Positions 10,474 to 22,084 of a stretch of DNA of 64,000 nt are shown here, one piece after another. The notes under the pieces were generated by a model. That model was given only the letters and a program-made list of their open reading frames with translations, was not told the origin of the DNA and ran no database searches. Every line of letters begins with the position of its first letter. The stretch's first letter is position 1. Made by a program: the position numbers and the translations under genes. Source of the DNA: Pisolithus tinctorius (lineage: Eukaryota; Basidiomycota; Agaricomycetes; Boletales; Pisolithaceae); contig JANFAH010000027.1 of the NCBI GenBank assembly GCA_024663395.1, positions 620,001 through 684,000 of the forward strand, given 5' to 3'.

Positions 10474-13400
10474 TCTGCTCCTCTGGGGAGCTTGCACAGC
10501 CTGGAGGAAGCGTTGACACTAACTGTGCACAACCAGACATCCAACTCAACATGTCTGCTCTTTCTAGTCCCAATTCCTTACTTCTGTCTGTAACTCTTCT
10601 GGATTATTCTGTTGATACTGTTTCTGCATTGGTCGATTCTGGTTCTTCTCATTGTTTTGTAGACCTGTCTATAATCAAAAAATATGCCATTCCAGTTTCC
10701 TCTGTTTCTCCGCTGATTCTGCTCCGCTTGTTTGATGGTAGTACAAATGCTGTCATTTCCCAAGAAGTAGATCTTTCCCTCCACTTTCCTTCTGGCGATG
10801 TCAATTCTGTTTCATTCTATGTTACTCCATTGGATTCTTCTTGTTTGCTGGTATTAGGACACAACTGGCTCACCTGCTTCAATCCATTGATTGACTGGGT
10901 ACTGGGCAGTATATCATTCAAGCCACTGCTACAGGGAATGCCGATGCCCCAGGTGCCTTTGTCACCCTCCACTCCATCTGCAGCTCTGACTGCACCTCCG
11001 ACAGACTTGCCATGCTCCGCTCCGCTTGTCTCACTCATCAATGCTGCTGCATATGTCAGAGCCTGTGCTCTCCCTGGCTCTAGACAGTTCTGCTTACAGC
11101 TCTCCGCTGGTGATGTGAAGCTTTGTGCATCCTCCACTTCTTCTCCACCTCCTGACCTCTCCTCGGTTCCTCCTGAGTGTCACGAGTTTGCCGACATCTT
11201 TAGTAAAGACAAGGCTGCAGAACTTCTGCCACACTGCTTGTTCAATCTCAAGATCGACCTCGAGGAAGGAGCCTCTCCGCCCATTGGCACAATCTACTCT
11301 CTTTCTCCACCAGAGCTTGAAGCTCTCCACACCTTCATTGATGAGCATCTTGGCTATGGCTTCATCAAGCAGTCCACCTCTGCTCACAGTGCCCCGGTCC
11401 TCTTCATAAAGAAGAAGGACAGTTCACTCCGCCTCTGTGTAGACTATCAAGGACTCAATAAAATCACAAAAAAAGATCGCTATCCGCTGCCGCTCATCTC
11501 TGACCTACTCGACTCCCCAAGCCACACTAAAGTCTATACCAAGATTGACCTCCACCATGCCTATCATCTAGTCTGCATAGCAGATGGAGATGAATGGAAA
11601 ACGGCTTTCTGCACTCATTATGGTTCTTACGAGTGGCAGGTAATGCCATTTGGTCTGACTAATGCGCCTGTGGCTTTCCAGCGATTCATTAATAGCATCT
11701 TTGCAGACATGCTCGATGTCTGCGTCATAGTATACCTTGATGCCATCCTAATCTATTCGCAGGACATGGAGTCGCATCATGAACATGTAAAAGAGGTACT
11801 CCGCTGCCTTCAAAAGCATGGTCTTTATGCCAAGCCAGAGAAGTGCGAGTTCCACTCTGACTCCATCGAGTACCTCGGCTACATTCTCTCTCCTGCCAGT
11901 CTCACCATGGCTGCTGAGAAGGTTCAGGCAGTCCGCAACTGGCCTGAGCCATGGAAGGTGTGAGACATCCAGTCTTTCCTCAGTTTCGCAAATTTCTACA
12001 GATGATTCATTAATAACTACTCTGACATCATCATTCCACTCACTTGCCTCACATGAACGGGTGCTCCTTGGAACTTTTCTGAGGAGTGCCACTCCACTTT
12101 CCTCCGCCTGAAGGATGCCTTCAGCTCTGCTCCTGTTCTCACTCATTGGGTCCCTGATGCTCCGCTTACAGTGGAAACTGACACCTCCAACTATGCCATC
12201 GCTGGTATTTTGTCGCTCACCTGTTCTGACGGTGAACTCCGCCCAGTCGCTTTCTACTCCCACACCATGACCATGCCAGAACTCAACTATGATACCCACA
12301 ACAAGGAGCTGTTGGCTATCTTCGAGGCTTTCTGCCATTGGCAGCACTACCTAGAAGGCTCCACCCTACCTGTTGACGTGGTGACGGACCACAAAAACCT
12401 TGAGTACTTCTCCACTTCTAAGGTTCTCACCCGTCGACAGGCCTGCTGGTCAGAGTATCTTTCCCAGTTCAATCTCTCTATCCGCTTCTGACCTGGCCAC
12501 TTGGGAGCCAAGCCTGACACACTTACGTGCCATTGGGATGTCTACCCAAAAGGGGGGGATAGGGACTATGTGCAGGTAAATCCTCACAACCTCCACCCTA
12601 TGTTTACACAGGAACAGCTCGCATTGTCCCTCCATACCACTACCCTCATGGCACCTGTGCTCTGCGCTGCCATGGTCTTTGATGTTGAGTGCTTGCACTC
12701 CAACATCATCTCTGCCCTACCATCTGACCCTGTCTCCACAAACCACCTCCCAACTCTGACTAAGCCTTGGTGGTCCCTGGACTCCGACAGTCTACTCTGC
12801 CTTGACGGTTGCATCTTTGTCCCTGACATTGAGGATCTCCACCTCCGAGTGCTTCATTTCAAGCATGACCACCCTCTAGCAGGCCATTTCGGGCAGAACC
12901 ATACACTAGAACTCATCCGCAGAGACTATGTGTGGCCCAACCTCCACTCTGATGTGAAAGAATATGTCAGGTCCTGCACTGCCTGTGGACAGAGCAAAAC
13001 TCTGCACCACTGCCCCTATGGTTTACTGAAGCAACTCCCTGTCCCAGAGAGACCTTGGAACTCCATCTCCATGGACTTCATCGAACACCTCCCCAAGTCC
13101 AATGGTTACTCCGCCATCCTCATGGTAGTGGACCACCTCTCTAAGCAAGCGGGGTTCATTCCCACCCATGACTCCATCACCTCTGCCGAACTCACTAAGC
13201 TCTTCCTTACCCATGTCTTCTCCAAGCATGGGGTACCTGCTAATGTCACCTCCGACAGAGGCCCCAAGTTTGTCTCTCACTTCTTCCGCTCCCTAGGAAA
13301 GGCCCTTGATATGCACCTTCACTTTACTTCAGGTTACCACCCAGAAGGCAATGGCCAGACCGAGCGGACGAACCAGACCCTCAAGAAGTACCTCCACATC

Positions 13401-14144
13401 TACTGTAATTACCAACAAGACAACTGGGCTGAGCTTTTACCCCTAGCAGAGTTTGCTTTTAACAATGCACCAAGTGCGACTACCAGAGTTTCTCCCTTCT
13501 TCGCTAACAAGGGATACCATCCAAACCTGTCTGTGGTTCCCAACCAAGACTTCACCTCTCCGCAGGCTCACGACTACATCGTCAAGCTCTCCGCCCTTCA
13601 TGACTTCCTCTGCTCCGAAATGTCTGCCACTCAACAGCGCTACCAGGGTCCAGCAGATGCTAAACACATATCGCTGCCTGAGTTCAAGGTCGGAGAACAG
13701 GCCTATGTCAAAGCCAAGTACTTCTGCTCCACTTGTCCTTCGGAAAAACTCTCCAAAAAGTACTTAGGTCCGTTCACCATCTTGGCCAGGCCAGGTACGC
13801 AATCTGTCACCCTTAAGCTCCCTGACTCTATGTGCTTGGTACATCCGGTCTTCCATGTCTCACAACTGGAAGCCGCAGTGGCTAACCCTTTCCCAAACTG
13901 ACAACAACCTCTGCCTCCACCAGTGGATGTTGATGGTGACCTTGAGTATGAGGTATCAGAGATACTTGACTCTAAGGTGGACTGCCGTCACTGCCATTGT
14001 CAACTCTTGTACCTAGTCTGCTGGGCTGGTTATGAGAACACTGACGAAGAAACCTCTTGGTTGCTTGCAACTGAGCTGGGTCATGCTTCCGACATAGTAT
14101 CCACTTTCCATGAACACTATCCACACAAGCCTGGCCTGTACTGA
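10464..14144 (+). pseudogene. pol: Pol polyprotein of Gypsy family-1 copy B (PR-RT-RH-IN-chromodomain)
   Basis: One frame runs from the frameshift site to 14144 with no indels but five TGA codons (11961, 12003, 12054, 12489, 13899). Four of these align with Arg in family 2. Protease: VDSGSSHCFVD near 10640. Reverse transcriptase: DYQGLNKITKKDRYPLP and the active-site box YLDA, where YLDD is expected, so the second Asp is lost. RNase H: VETDTSNYAIAGIL. Integrase: H-H-C-C zinc finger (12870-12990) and D, D, E in SMDFIEHLP, TSDRGPKF and NGQTERT. The chromodomain follows the last TGA (13923-14144). Its job was reverse transcription and integration. Confidence 0.92.
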
Positions 14145-14317
14145 CCTCCACCATAGTACTCCGCCTACATAACCTTCCTCCGTGGGCCAACTCTGCCCCT
14201 TACCGAACTACCTTAAGTACTTTAGAATTTTTCTCTGCTTATCCATTTCACTTCTCAGAGTCACAAACTAGGTCACAAGTCTATTTCGTAGTAGTACAAA
14301 AATATATAAATCTAAAG

Positions 14318-14319
14318 AC

Positions 14320-14356
<37 letters not shown>

Positions 14357-14362
14357 AAAAAA
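14318..14362 (+). other. A-rich tract between convergent pol and opposite-strand ORF
   Basis: About 45 bases of almost pure A with G interruptions, lying between the pol end (14144) and the stop of the minus-strand ORF (14378). The equivalent tract in copy C is at 49299-49323. It could carry 3'-end signals for both convergent transcripts; this is inference. Confidence 0.5.
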
Positions 14363-14377
14363 CGAAACTACTCTACT

Positions 14378-15587
14378 CTACTCTTCCATTGCTTGTTCTC
14401 CACCACCCTCCTGTTCTCCTCCACCTTCCTTCTCTCCTCTGACTTCTTCCTTGTTATCCCCCTCTGCTCCTTCATCTGCTTCCTCATCCTTGTCTTCCAC
14501 TGCCTCTGACTGAGGCCTCTTCCACCCTCCTCCTGTGTGCTCGAGCTCAGCCATCTTGGCCTCATGCATGTCCTGCCTCCTCCTCATCTCAGCCCACTCC
14601 ACCCATGTGCAGTACGTTCCCCACTCGTCAGCTGTCCTCTCCACTGCCTCCGCCATCCTCTCCACTGCTGCCGCCATTCTCTTGAAGGCTAGCACAGCCC
14701 TCTCGTGCACCTCTGTGTACCTCTCTGTGGCCTGTAGTTGCCACTCCCACTCCCACTCTGCCCACCGCGTGTGTACCCCCACCCCTGAGGGTCCCTCGTG
14801 CAGTGTCTGCGGCTCCTCCTCATCTTCTCTGCCTATCTCCCACTCGTCATCCGCTTCCTCCATCTCTGTCACTTTCTCCTTTTCCTTCCCTCCCATCCTC
14901 TTCTTCTTCTCTCCTCGGGAACTCCCCGTCCCTGCTCTCTTCTGCAAGGGGCCCGCCACCGCCTCTTCCTGCATCCAACTGCAAGTCTTCTTCTTGTTGT
15001 GGCAGGGCACACAGGCCCTGGTCTTGCCCTGCCCTGACTCACTACACAGCAAGTGCAGGGGGCTCTCCTGGTCGCGGTGACCACCACAGAGGCCCCAGGG
15101 ACCTTCTGGGTGGTGTTGACATCGTACACCACACTGGTTAGCCTGAAGAAGAATGAGATCAAAAAAAAAATAGGTCAGCTCCACCTGACTCGCAGTGGTC
15201 TGCTACTCACCTCTGTGTGGCCTTGTCCCACCTGGCCTGGGCCCTCTCCTGAGAGGCTCTCTGCCTCTGTCGCTCTGCCTCCTCCTCTGCCGCCTTCTTC
15301 CTTCGAGCCTCTTCCTCCTCCACTCTCTTCCTCCACTCCACCTCCAACCTCTCCTCCTCTGCCTTTCGCCTCTTGGCCTCCTTGCGCTTGGCCTTGCACT
15401 CTGCCTCGCGCTCCCTCTCCCTATGCTCGTTCTCTTCTCGTCAGCAGGCCTTCTCTGCAGTTTTCTCCCACTCAGTGTCAGTGGAATCGTCAGTGAGGAT
15501 GACCAGTTTGTCATCTGCGACTTGGGAGTAGTCGTGGATGTGTCCAGGGGTTGGCTGGGGGGTTTTGCTTTGGCGCTGGGAAGACAT
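14378..15587 (-). pseudogene. Opposite-strand zinc-cluster/coiled-coil ORF of Gypsy copy B
   Basis: It lies between pol and the 3' LTR on the strand opposite pol. ATG 15587 (MSSQRQSKTPQPTPG) starts an acidic segment, then a long Lys/Arg/Glu coiled coil with an in-frame TGA. A 68-base GT-AG intron (15210-15143) follows. The next exon leads to a cysteine cluster around 15060-14985 that is frameshifted compared with copy C; then come a basic region (GEKKKRMGGKEKEK), a Trp/Glu-rich helix and an acidic Glu/Gly tail ending at 14378. Copy C and family 2 have the same layout. The cluster suggests DNA or chromatin binding; the function is unknown. Confidence 0.75.
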
Positions 15588-15781
15588 GATGATGGGGGGA
15601 AAGGACGAAGGTTCAGTACCCTAACACATGTTTTTTAAGTGGTACTTCGAACTCCAATGGAGCTCCACCACGGCTAAAGCCATTATCCTTGAGGCATCAA
15701 AGTAATTTCAAATGATCAGCTCATGTTGATCTCGTCCCGTACATGTGGCCTTCAGGGGTTCAGGCCCTAAGGGGGGGGCAC

Positions 15782-16517
15782 TGTCATAACCATGCATTCA
15801 CTCTAGGTCTTTACTCACTCTGCACCCTCTTCCACTGGTCATTCGCTCACTCTGCACCAACTCCACCCACCTTCTATCGTCTATGAACCATCTCCGCTCT
15901 GACTGCTGTCAGACTTGTGTTGTCCTCTTACCAGACCGAGCGGACCGCTCTCTGAGTAGTCATGTGACTGTCTTTGGACTTCTCCCTGACAGCGCGCAGT
16001 CAGGTACTCTGCAGCACGCGCACCGCATGGTCCAGCATCTGGACTGTTTCCTTTTCTGGATGTTCTATGTTACCTGCTTGTATGTCCTCCGTCTACCCTT
16101 CATTCGTCATCTAGGAGGTTTTTTACTTGAAAATTTCTGGGTCTCCGTATGTCAGTTCTGATTCCGGTTACTGTACCTCTGTGGTAGTATAAAAGCATGT
16201 GTCATACTCCGCCATTCCTCAGTACAAATATCAACTTAGTTGCTACTCCCTCTGTCTCTGACCTCTGTCTGTCGGAGTTATCTCCAACTCTCCATCTGTA
16301 CTCTCCCTCTGAAATACGAGGGCTGAGATCGTGCAAGGGGGTAGTGCATGAGCTAAACCCAATGCCCTCACTCTGCTCCGCCTTTACTTTGGTGGTCTTC
16401 GTTCCTGCCAACACTCCGCTAGTTGGAGTTTTGTTCTTTCATGTCGGACTTGCTTCCAGACCCCTCCCCAGACCTTGTTAAGCGTTGGAGTTGGTCGGAG
16501 TAGGCCCGGACCTGACA
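15782..16517 (+). repeat. 3' LTR of copy B
   Basis: A 736-bp partner of the LTR at 8402. Nearly all visible differences are CG in one copy against TG or CA in the other, in both directions. At one site the two copies carry CAG and TGG, consistent with independent decay of an ancestral CGG that is still present in the solo LTR at 27786-28499. CCCAG follows at 16518-16522. Confidence 0.93.
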
Positions 16518-16522
16518 CCCAG

Positions 16523-17800
16523 AGTTCACCCCTGGCAGCACTGTCATGCAAGCTGGCCCAACACCAATGCCATGCTAGCCGTCCCAGCAACACTGCCACG
16601 TGGGCTGGCCCACCACAAATGCCATGCAGGCCGTCCTGGGATGAATGCCATGTGAGCCGGGCCAACACCAATGCAATATGAATAGGCCCAATACCAATGC
16701 CATGCAGGCCGGCACAACACCAATGCCATGCTGGCTGTCCTGGGATCTATTCCACATGGGCAGTCCCAATACCAATGCCATCCAACGCGTCCCAGCACCA
16801 TAGCAATGTGATCCAGGCCAACACAAACCCAGGACTAATGCCATGGAAGCTGTCCATGCCGGCACTGATTTAATGTGAACTGGCACAATGCCACATGCTC
16901 CAGCACATCACCACTGCCTTGGGGCCATCATGGAAGCTGTCCTGGCACCAATGTATTGTAAGCCAGCACTGGCAGCAGCAGGTCCATGTGTTCCAGCACA
17001 TCCCCAATGCCATGGGGCCATCATGCAGGCCATCCTGGCACCATTGGAATGTGTTCCAGCACAATACCAATGCCATGGAAGCTGTGCCAGAACCAATGCC
17101 ATATGTTCCTGCCATCCCCAATACCATGAGGCCTATCATGCAGGCCATTCTGGCACCATTGTAATGTGTACCAGCACCAGTTCCATGTATTCTGGCATAT
17201 CCTCAATGCCACAGGTCCATCATGCAAACCATCCTGGCACCTTTGTAATGAGTGCTGGCACATCCCCAATGCCATGGAGGCCGTCCCGGCACCAGCTCTA
17301 TGTATTCCGGCATATCCCCAATGTGATAGGTCCATCATGCAAGCCATCCCAGAACCTTTGCAATTAGTGCTGGCACATCCCCAATGCCATGGGGCCATCA
17401 TGCAGGCCATTCCGGCACCATTGTAATGTAATGTGTTCCAGCACAACACCAATGCTGTGGAAGCCGTCCCAGAACCCATGCCATTGTAATGTGTTCTGGC
17501 ACAGCACCAATGCCATGGAAGCCGGCCCGGCACTGGTTCCATGTATTCCGGCATATCCCCAATTCCATGACTCCGTCATGCAAGCCATCCCGGCACCATC
17601 GTAATGTGTTCCGGCACAACACCAACACTGTGGAAGCTGTGCCAGCACCTATGCCATATGTTCCAGCACATCCCCAATTCCATGAGGCCATCATGCAGGC
17701 TGTCACAGCACCATTGTAAGGAGTTCTGGCACATCCACCAATGCCATGAGGCCATCAGTCAAGCTGTCCTGGCACCAATGGCATGGAGGCCCACCCAGAA
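16523..17800. repeat. Degenerate minisatellite in the KDZ element
   Basis: An array of about 1.3 kb built from short degenerate units around the words CCAATGCCATG, GGCACCA, TGTTCC(A/G)GCACA and GCCATCATGCAGGCC, with higher-order repeats of about 200-300 bp (compare 17000-17060 with 17370-17430). Many short frames on both strands are by-products of the repeats. I see no gene. Confidence 0.75.
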
Positions 17801-18313
17801 ATCATACCATACCATGCCTGACCTGCCTGACCTCCCAGGAGCAGGTCCACAGTGTATGTATGTACTGGTACCAGTACCATGCCAGAGATGCATGTATTAC
17901 CACAATGGTGGCTCTGGTAATGACCAGGAGACTAGCCAACTACCCAGTACATTTAAACTGTGAATTCAATGCCTTATGGCCTCCAGGAAGCCAGAACAAT
18001 ACCATGAAAGCCACCATCATGCTATACAGCAAAAGCAATTGAGTTATGCTAGCCAGTCATCATTCAATCATCTAGGTGAACCATGACTCCATTGGCCCTT
18101 AGCACTTGTCACACCACGGCCTTGGTACAGACATCACCGTACCAGATTGGTTTTCCAGTATCTGAAGCATACAGTAACAACTACCAGCAGCGGTAGCTAC
18201 TTCTTCCTGGAGATCGCATTTTGACAATATAGAATATATTGCTCCAGCTAACAAAGTACAAGTACAAAGACAAAAAAACACAAATGGATTGTGAAATGAC
18301 ATGTACATTAATG
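17801..18313. other. No supported gene
   Basis: Sequence between the minisatellite and the 3' end of the zinc-cluster gene. I find no clear coding or repeat feature. Confidence 0.4.
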
Positions 18314-20256
18314 TTAGTCGACCTCCATCCTACCTTCCTGTCCAGGCGCTGATCCAACTGCTGGTGGTGGCAGAGTAATAGAGATTGCCAGACCTCCAGC
18401 AGGTCCATGCACAGGTTCAACATTCGAAGGAGGTACTTCCAAGCCAGCACCTCCCTCGAATGAAGCCAGGGGGGGTTCAGTGGACTCCTGTCTTGAGCTG
18501 CTTTGGGATGATTGAACCTCTACAACACTGGTGGCAGTGCCAAGTTCAACCATGACTGGCATGTGAGGTACTGGTGTAGGGTTGGAGGTAGCGTGAAATG
18601 GGACCAGAGGATGGTTAAGCATGTCTGGGGCCGGGAATAGGTGATTACGGATGGCATCTACCACCTGATGGAGAGCGGCAAGCTCAGTACGGGTTACTTC
18701 TATCTCCTGCCTCATGTCAGCATTCTCCTGCTTTAGGATGGTAACCTCTTCCTGATATTCATCACAATGGCACAGATCATTGGCACTGGTTGTAGTAGTC
18801 GGCGCTGGAGTGATGGGTGGGTCTGTTGCAGTGCTTCTTGCACGAGACCGTGACTGGGATAGCCATGATGGAGTAATAATTTCCATTACTCAATAGAAAT
18901 ATTAGTTCAACTGATTAGCTAAAAATATAGGACTGTGAACAACTTACTGGGGTGGCCAGTCCGTGGGCCAGGAGACAAATGACGGCTTGTTATTTTGGAT
19001 GGACCGGCGGATTGATTTCGGCTTGGTGCCCTTTGACGTTTGGCTCGTCGACCAGTCGATGGAGCTGGCACAGCAAGCATTGAAGTGGTGGGAAGGCCGG
19101 TGGTGTCTTCTGGGGATCATTGCCAGTGAGGCCTTGATTGGGAGGCTTTTCACTGCACCTCGGACTTGTCTCCCCTCCCCTTGAACAAGCTGCATGAGTA
19201 TTTCGTACAGTGGCATTGCCGGCATGCCCTGCCAGCTAGCACCATACAGGGCCAACTCCTGTCCCAGCATCTCACACACCGCTCAGCTTCTGGCACTACC
19301 TCCCAAGACTTGGGAGGGTTGTTGATGTCTCGCCGGTCCTGCACATCCTCGTTGACTGGTTTTGCCTTCTTCGTTGGTCTCCTTGACCGGCTCCAGCCTC
19401 TACTGGTCTGATCACTGGCATCGACAGGCTTGGCCGCTGGCCGGCCACATCTTGACTGGCTACGGCCCCATGCCTTCTCCCGGTTCTGATCCTCTTCATT
19501 TCCTGGCTTCTGCATCGCAACTCCAGTGGTCTTAGCCATAATGTCTGTGGGTGCATGTTCAGATCCCATGTCAGTGGTCTGCCCAATTGCCATCATCAGA
19601 ATCAGTGCTCACCTGGAAGCCGAGTCCCTTGAACCTCATCCATACCCACCTCTTTCCCCTTCCCCTTATCCACTGGCTGTGCCTGGTGCTTGGCCCTCGA
19701 TGAAGGCCCAGTAAGCTCCTCCAAGACCTTGTAATATGGGTGAGACTTAGGCTGGTGACGAAGGCGATACCATGGATGATCCTTCACATTGGCCTCTCGT
19801 GCCATCATCATCTGGTTGAAAGGGGGCCATGTCTGCGTCACTACGATTATTGCCAGGTCAACCATGTGCATATCGATAGCAATAAGATGCAGAGGAATCT
19901 CGAATGCCAGGGGTAGATGTTGAACAACCATGCGGACCATTCCCTACATAGATGTCAGGAACGGATATCATGGCTGCAATTTCACTTACCAGCTGGGCCC
20001 ACACAAGCTGAGCCACTTTGCGCCAGTGTGTACCATCCCAGCCCTGAAGCCCTTTTAGTTCCTGCATTGTAACCCTGGCAGCCTCCTCGACCATCTGCTT
20101 GGCATTTTCAGCGGTATGACTGGCTGGATGTTGTCGGTCAATTGTGCCGGGATGAAGGTGCTGGTGTTGGCGGTAGACATAGTGCTGTTTAACCTTGGGT
20201 GTGCAGGTGGTGGGTGCTTGAGCGGTGTGGTGAATTTGCCAGCTAGCATACACCAT
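18314..20256 (-). CDS. Zinc-cluster/coiled-coil protein carried by the KDZ element
   Basis: A multi-exon minus-strand gene; its 5' end is uncertain (ATG 20256, or one further upstream). Exon 1 gives an alpha-helical segment (WRKVAQLVWAQL), intron about 19990-19945. Exon 2 has DHPWYRLRHQPKSHPYYK and a KGKGKE patch. The next exon is basic and then has six cysteines (19284-19198, minus) spaced C-x2-C-x6-C-x7-C-x2-C-x6-C, a Zn2Cys6-like pattern. Frame changes at about 19150 and 18950 fit introns. The last exon has a coiled coil (EEVTILKQENADMRQEIE) and a Pro/Ser-rich tail ending at 18314. It resembles the opposite-strand ORFs of the Gypsy elements. DNA binding is inferred, not shown. Confidence 0.6.
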
Positions 20257-20464
20257 TCAACAGGCTTACATAAGCACAATACAAATGCTCACTCCGGTGA
20301 TGCTGTGATTTACAATATTCAATGTACTGGTTTAACCATTGAACATATTTTGCTGGGAGTATTGTATGGCAGTTGACAGTCATTCCACTAAGTGCCCATT
20401 TACATTATGTATGCACTTGCACATCCTGCATGATGACTCATGAAAAAATATTGTGTAATACAAT

Positions 20465-20594
20465 CACCTTGTTTATAAGGTCACTCCAGCCCCAAAATGA
20501 GATGCTTTTTTTGACATCCGCATCTGCCTGACAATTGACTCTGCATGGCAAAACCCACCGGTCGTGACTGGGTTCCGGCATGGTAAACAAGGTG
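20465..20594. mobile_element. Small inverted-repeat element (MITE-like), copy 2
   Basis: A 130-bp block bounded by CACCTTGTTTAT and GTAAACAAGGTG, related to 5242-5384. It lies inside the KDZ element, just upstream of both neighbouring genes. The interior is diverged from copy 1. Confidence 0.5.
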
Positions 20595-20814
20595 CCTGCC
20601 AGCGGCGCCGGCCATGTTCTAGTCTTATCACTGGTACTGAAATCATTCTCAAACATCGGTGTAATCCCCATGGCACCTACAACGTTTCAAACTTTCATAT
20701 GGCTCCCAGAAATGTTAGATTCAGTTCCGGCAGTCCAGATAAACTCCATAAGTCAGCCAGTCCAAGGACCATTACTTCTAATGACTGTGTGCAGTAATTC
20801 CATCATGTCATGAT

Positions 20815-21890
20815 ATGCAGTGGCTTGCATCTCTCGATGAGGATGAGGAAATGCTTACTGAAGATGACCTGCCGGACACATGATCATCCCTGTTACACGA
20901 GCCACCTTTCGAGCTGTCCCCAGCTCAAACAACATGCACAACCAGACCAGAACCCTCCTTCCAGTGCCCTGGTTCGCCCAGATCACCTTTGATAGAGCCA
21001 GCATGGGAGTCATTTGCACTGTCTCCCTCCTCTAGCAGCCCATTGGTTGAGCCTCCTTGGGACTCCATATCAACATGCCTCTCTGACAGCACCCCATTAC
21101 TTGAGCTGGCATGGGACAAATCACCACCACCTGTTTCCCCAGGTACTCCATTGCACGAGCTGCCTTGGGGGTTGCCCCCACCATTTCAGTCCCCACTGGT
21201 CAGTCCTTTGCAAGAACCAGCATTTCAGTCACCTGCTGCCACAAGATCATCAGCTCACATCTACCCAACTCAAGCAGCTGGCCAATCATCACGACCACTC
21301 ATCCTATTGCATGAGCCCCAATTTCAATCCTTGACTCCCTCTGTGTCACCAGCCCATCGCAATCCTATCCCGGTTCCCAGCCCAACAACATTCACATCGC
21401 CCAGCAGCAATTTCCCCAGTCCTCATCAACCTATGGACCTTTCAGATGCTCCTGCATCATTCAGCTCCACATCGATACTGCCGGCTAGATCCCCATCGCT
21501 GGTTCCAATCCCATTGTCGCATTCAGAGCTTTTCACAGTCTCCCAGGAGTTCGCCATACAGCTGGGAGTTGATACTCCACAAACCGAGCATAAGTCCAGA
21601 AGTTTCTACACAACCATAGCTAAACATGTCTACCAGTTCAAATGTCAAGGTGGATCTCCAGTATTGTGGCTAGGAGTGGGGTGCATCAGCCAGACATCAA
21701 TGCTGCACATGATGCCAATCTGATCACTGCATATAGGTATTATGTGAATACCCTGGTGGATGCAACCAGGGAGGGGCAATCACATGTTGAGCGGCATGCC
21801 ATGCTTACCAGATTCCAGCAACAGTTAGCAAATCTTGTGGAGGAAGAGCCGGCAGTTGTAGGCTACCATCTTAAACCAGACCAGCTTTAA
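20815..21890 (+). pseudogene. Pro/Ser-rich protein with repeated L-x-E-x-x-(W/F) motif
   Basis: ATG near 20817 opens an acidic start (DEDEEMLTEDDLPDT), then an in-frame TGA at about 20879. The frame continues to about 21640 as a Pro/Ser-rich chain with repeated short motifs: LIEPAWES, LVEPPWDS, LLELAWDK, LHELPWG, LQEPAFQS, LLHEPQFQS. A probable small intron near 21647-21671 leads to a last exon with INAAHDANLITAYRYYVNTL and a helical end stopping at 21890. I do not recognise the family. The repeated motif could be a multivalent docking site. Confidence 0.45.
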
Positions 21891-22084
21891 TTTGTATATT
21901 TAACTCATTTCAATGAACATTATGTTGAATGGAATTGGAGAAGTGCACAAATTGGCCATGATTGGATTGTGACAGTGGGTTACAGTACATGGTAGCTATG
22001 GGGCTGGTAATTCACCGGCAATTCTTGCACTGTGCACTATATATGTTTGTCGCCAGTCTACAGGAAACCATTAGGTACTGGCCT

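Larger units (their letters stand above)
8402..16517 (+). mobile_element. Ty3/Gypsy chromovirus family 1, copy B, full length
   Basis: An 8,116-bp element with two 736-bp LTRs, TGTCA...TGACA ends and a 5-bp duplication. Order: LTR, primer-binding site, gag, pol (protease, reverse transcriptase, RNase H, integrase, chromodomain), an A-rich tract, an opposite-strand zinc-cluster ORF, a purine tract (about 15769-15778) and LTR. It is inserted in the left subterminal repeats of the KDZ element. Many TGA stops make it non-autonomous now. LTR differences are mostly at CpG sites. Confidence 0.95.

Noticed and set aside
11748..12347. 199-codon minus-strand frame opposite copy B pol
   Set aside because: It is antisense to reverse transcriptase/RNase H, has no motif, and codon pattern explains it as a shadow of pol.
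14535..15141. Plus-strand Leu/Ser/Pro-rich frames in the copy B 3' region
   Set aside because: They mirror the Glu/Lys-rich coiled coil and acidic tail of the minus-strand ORF, which has a start, an intron and a cysteine cluster.
16544..17706. Many frames of about 70-180 codons on both strands of the minisatellite
   Set aside because: They repeat short peptides such as MALVL and NAMEA imposed by the DNA repeat; no gene features are present.
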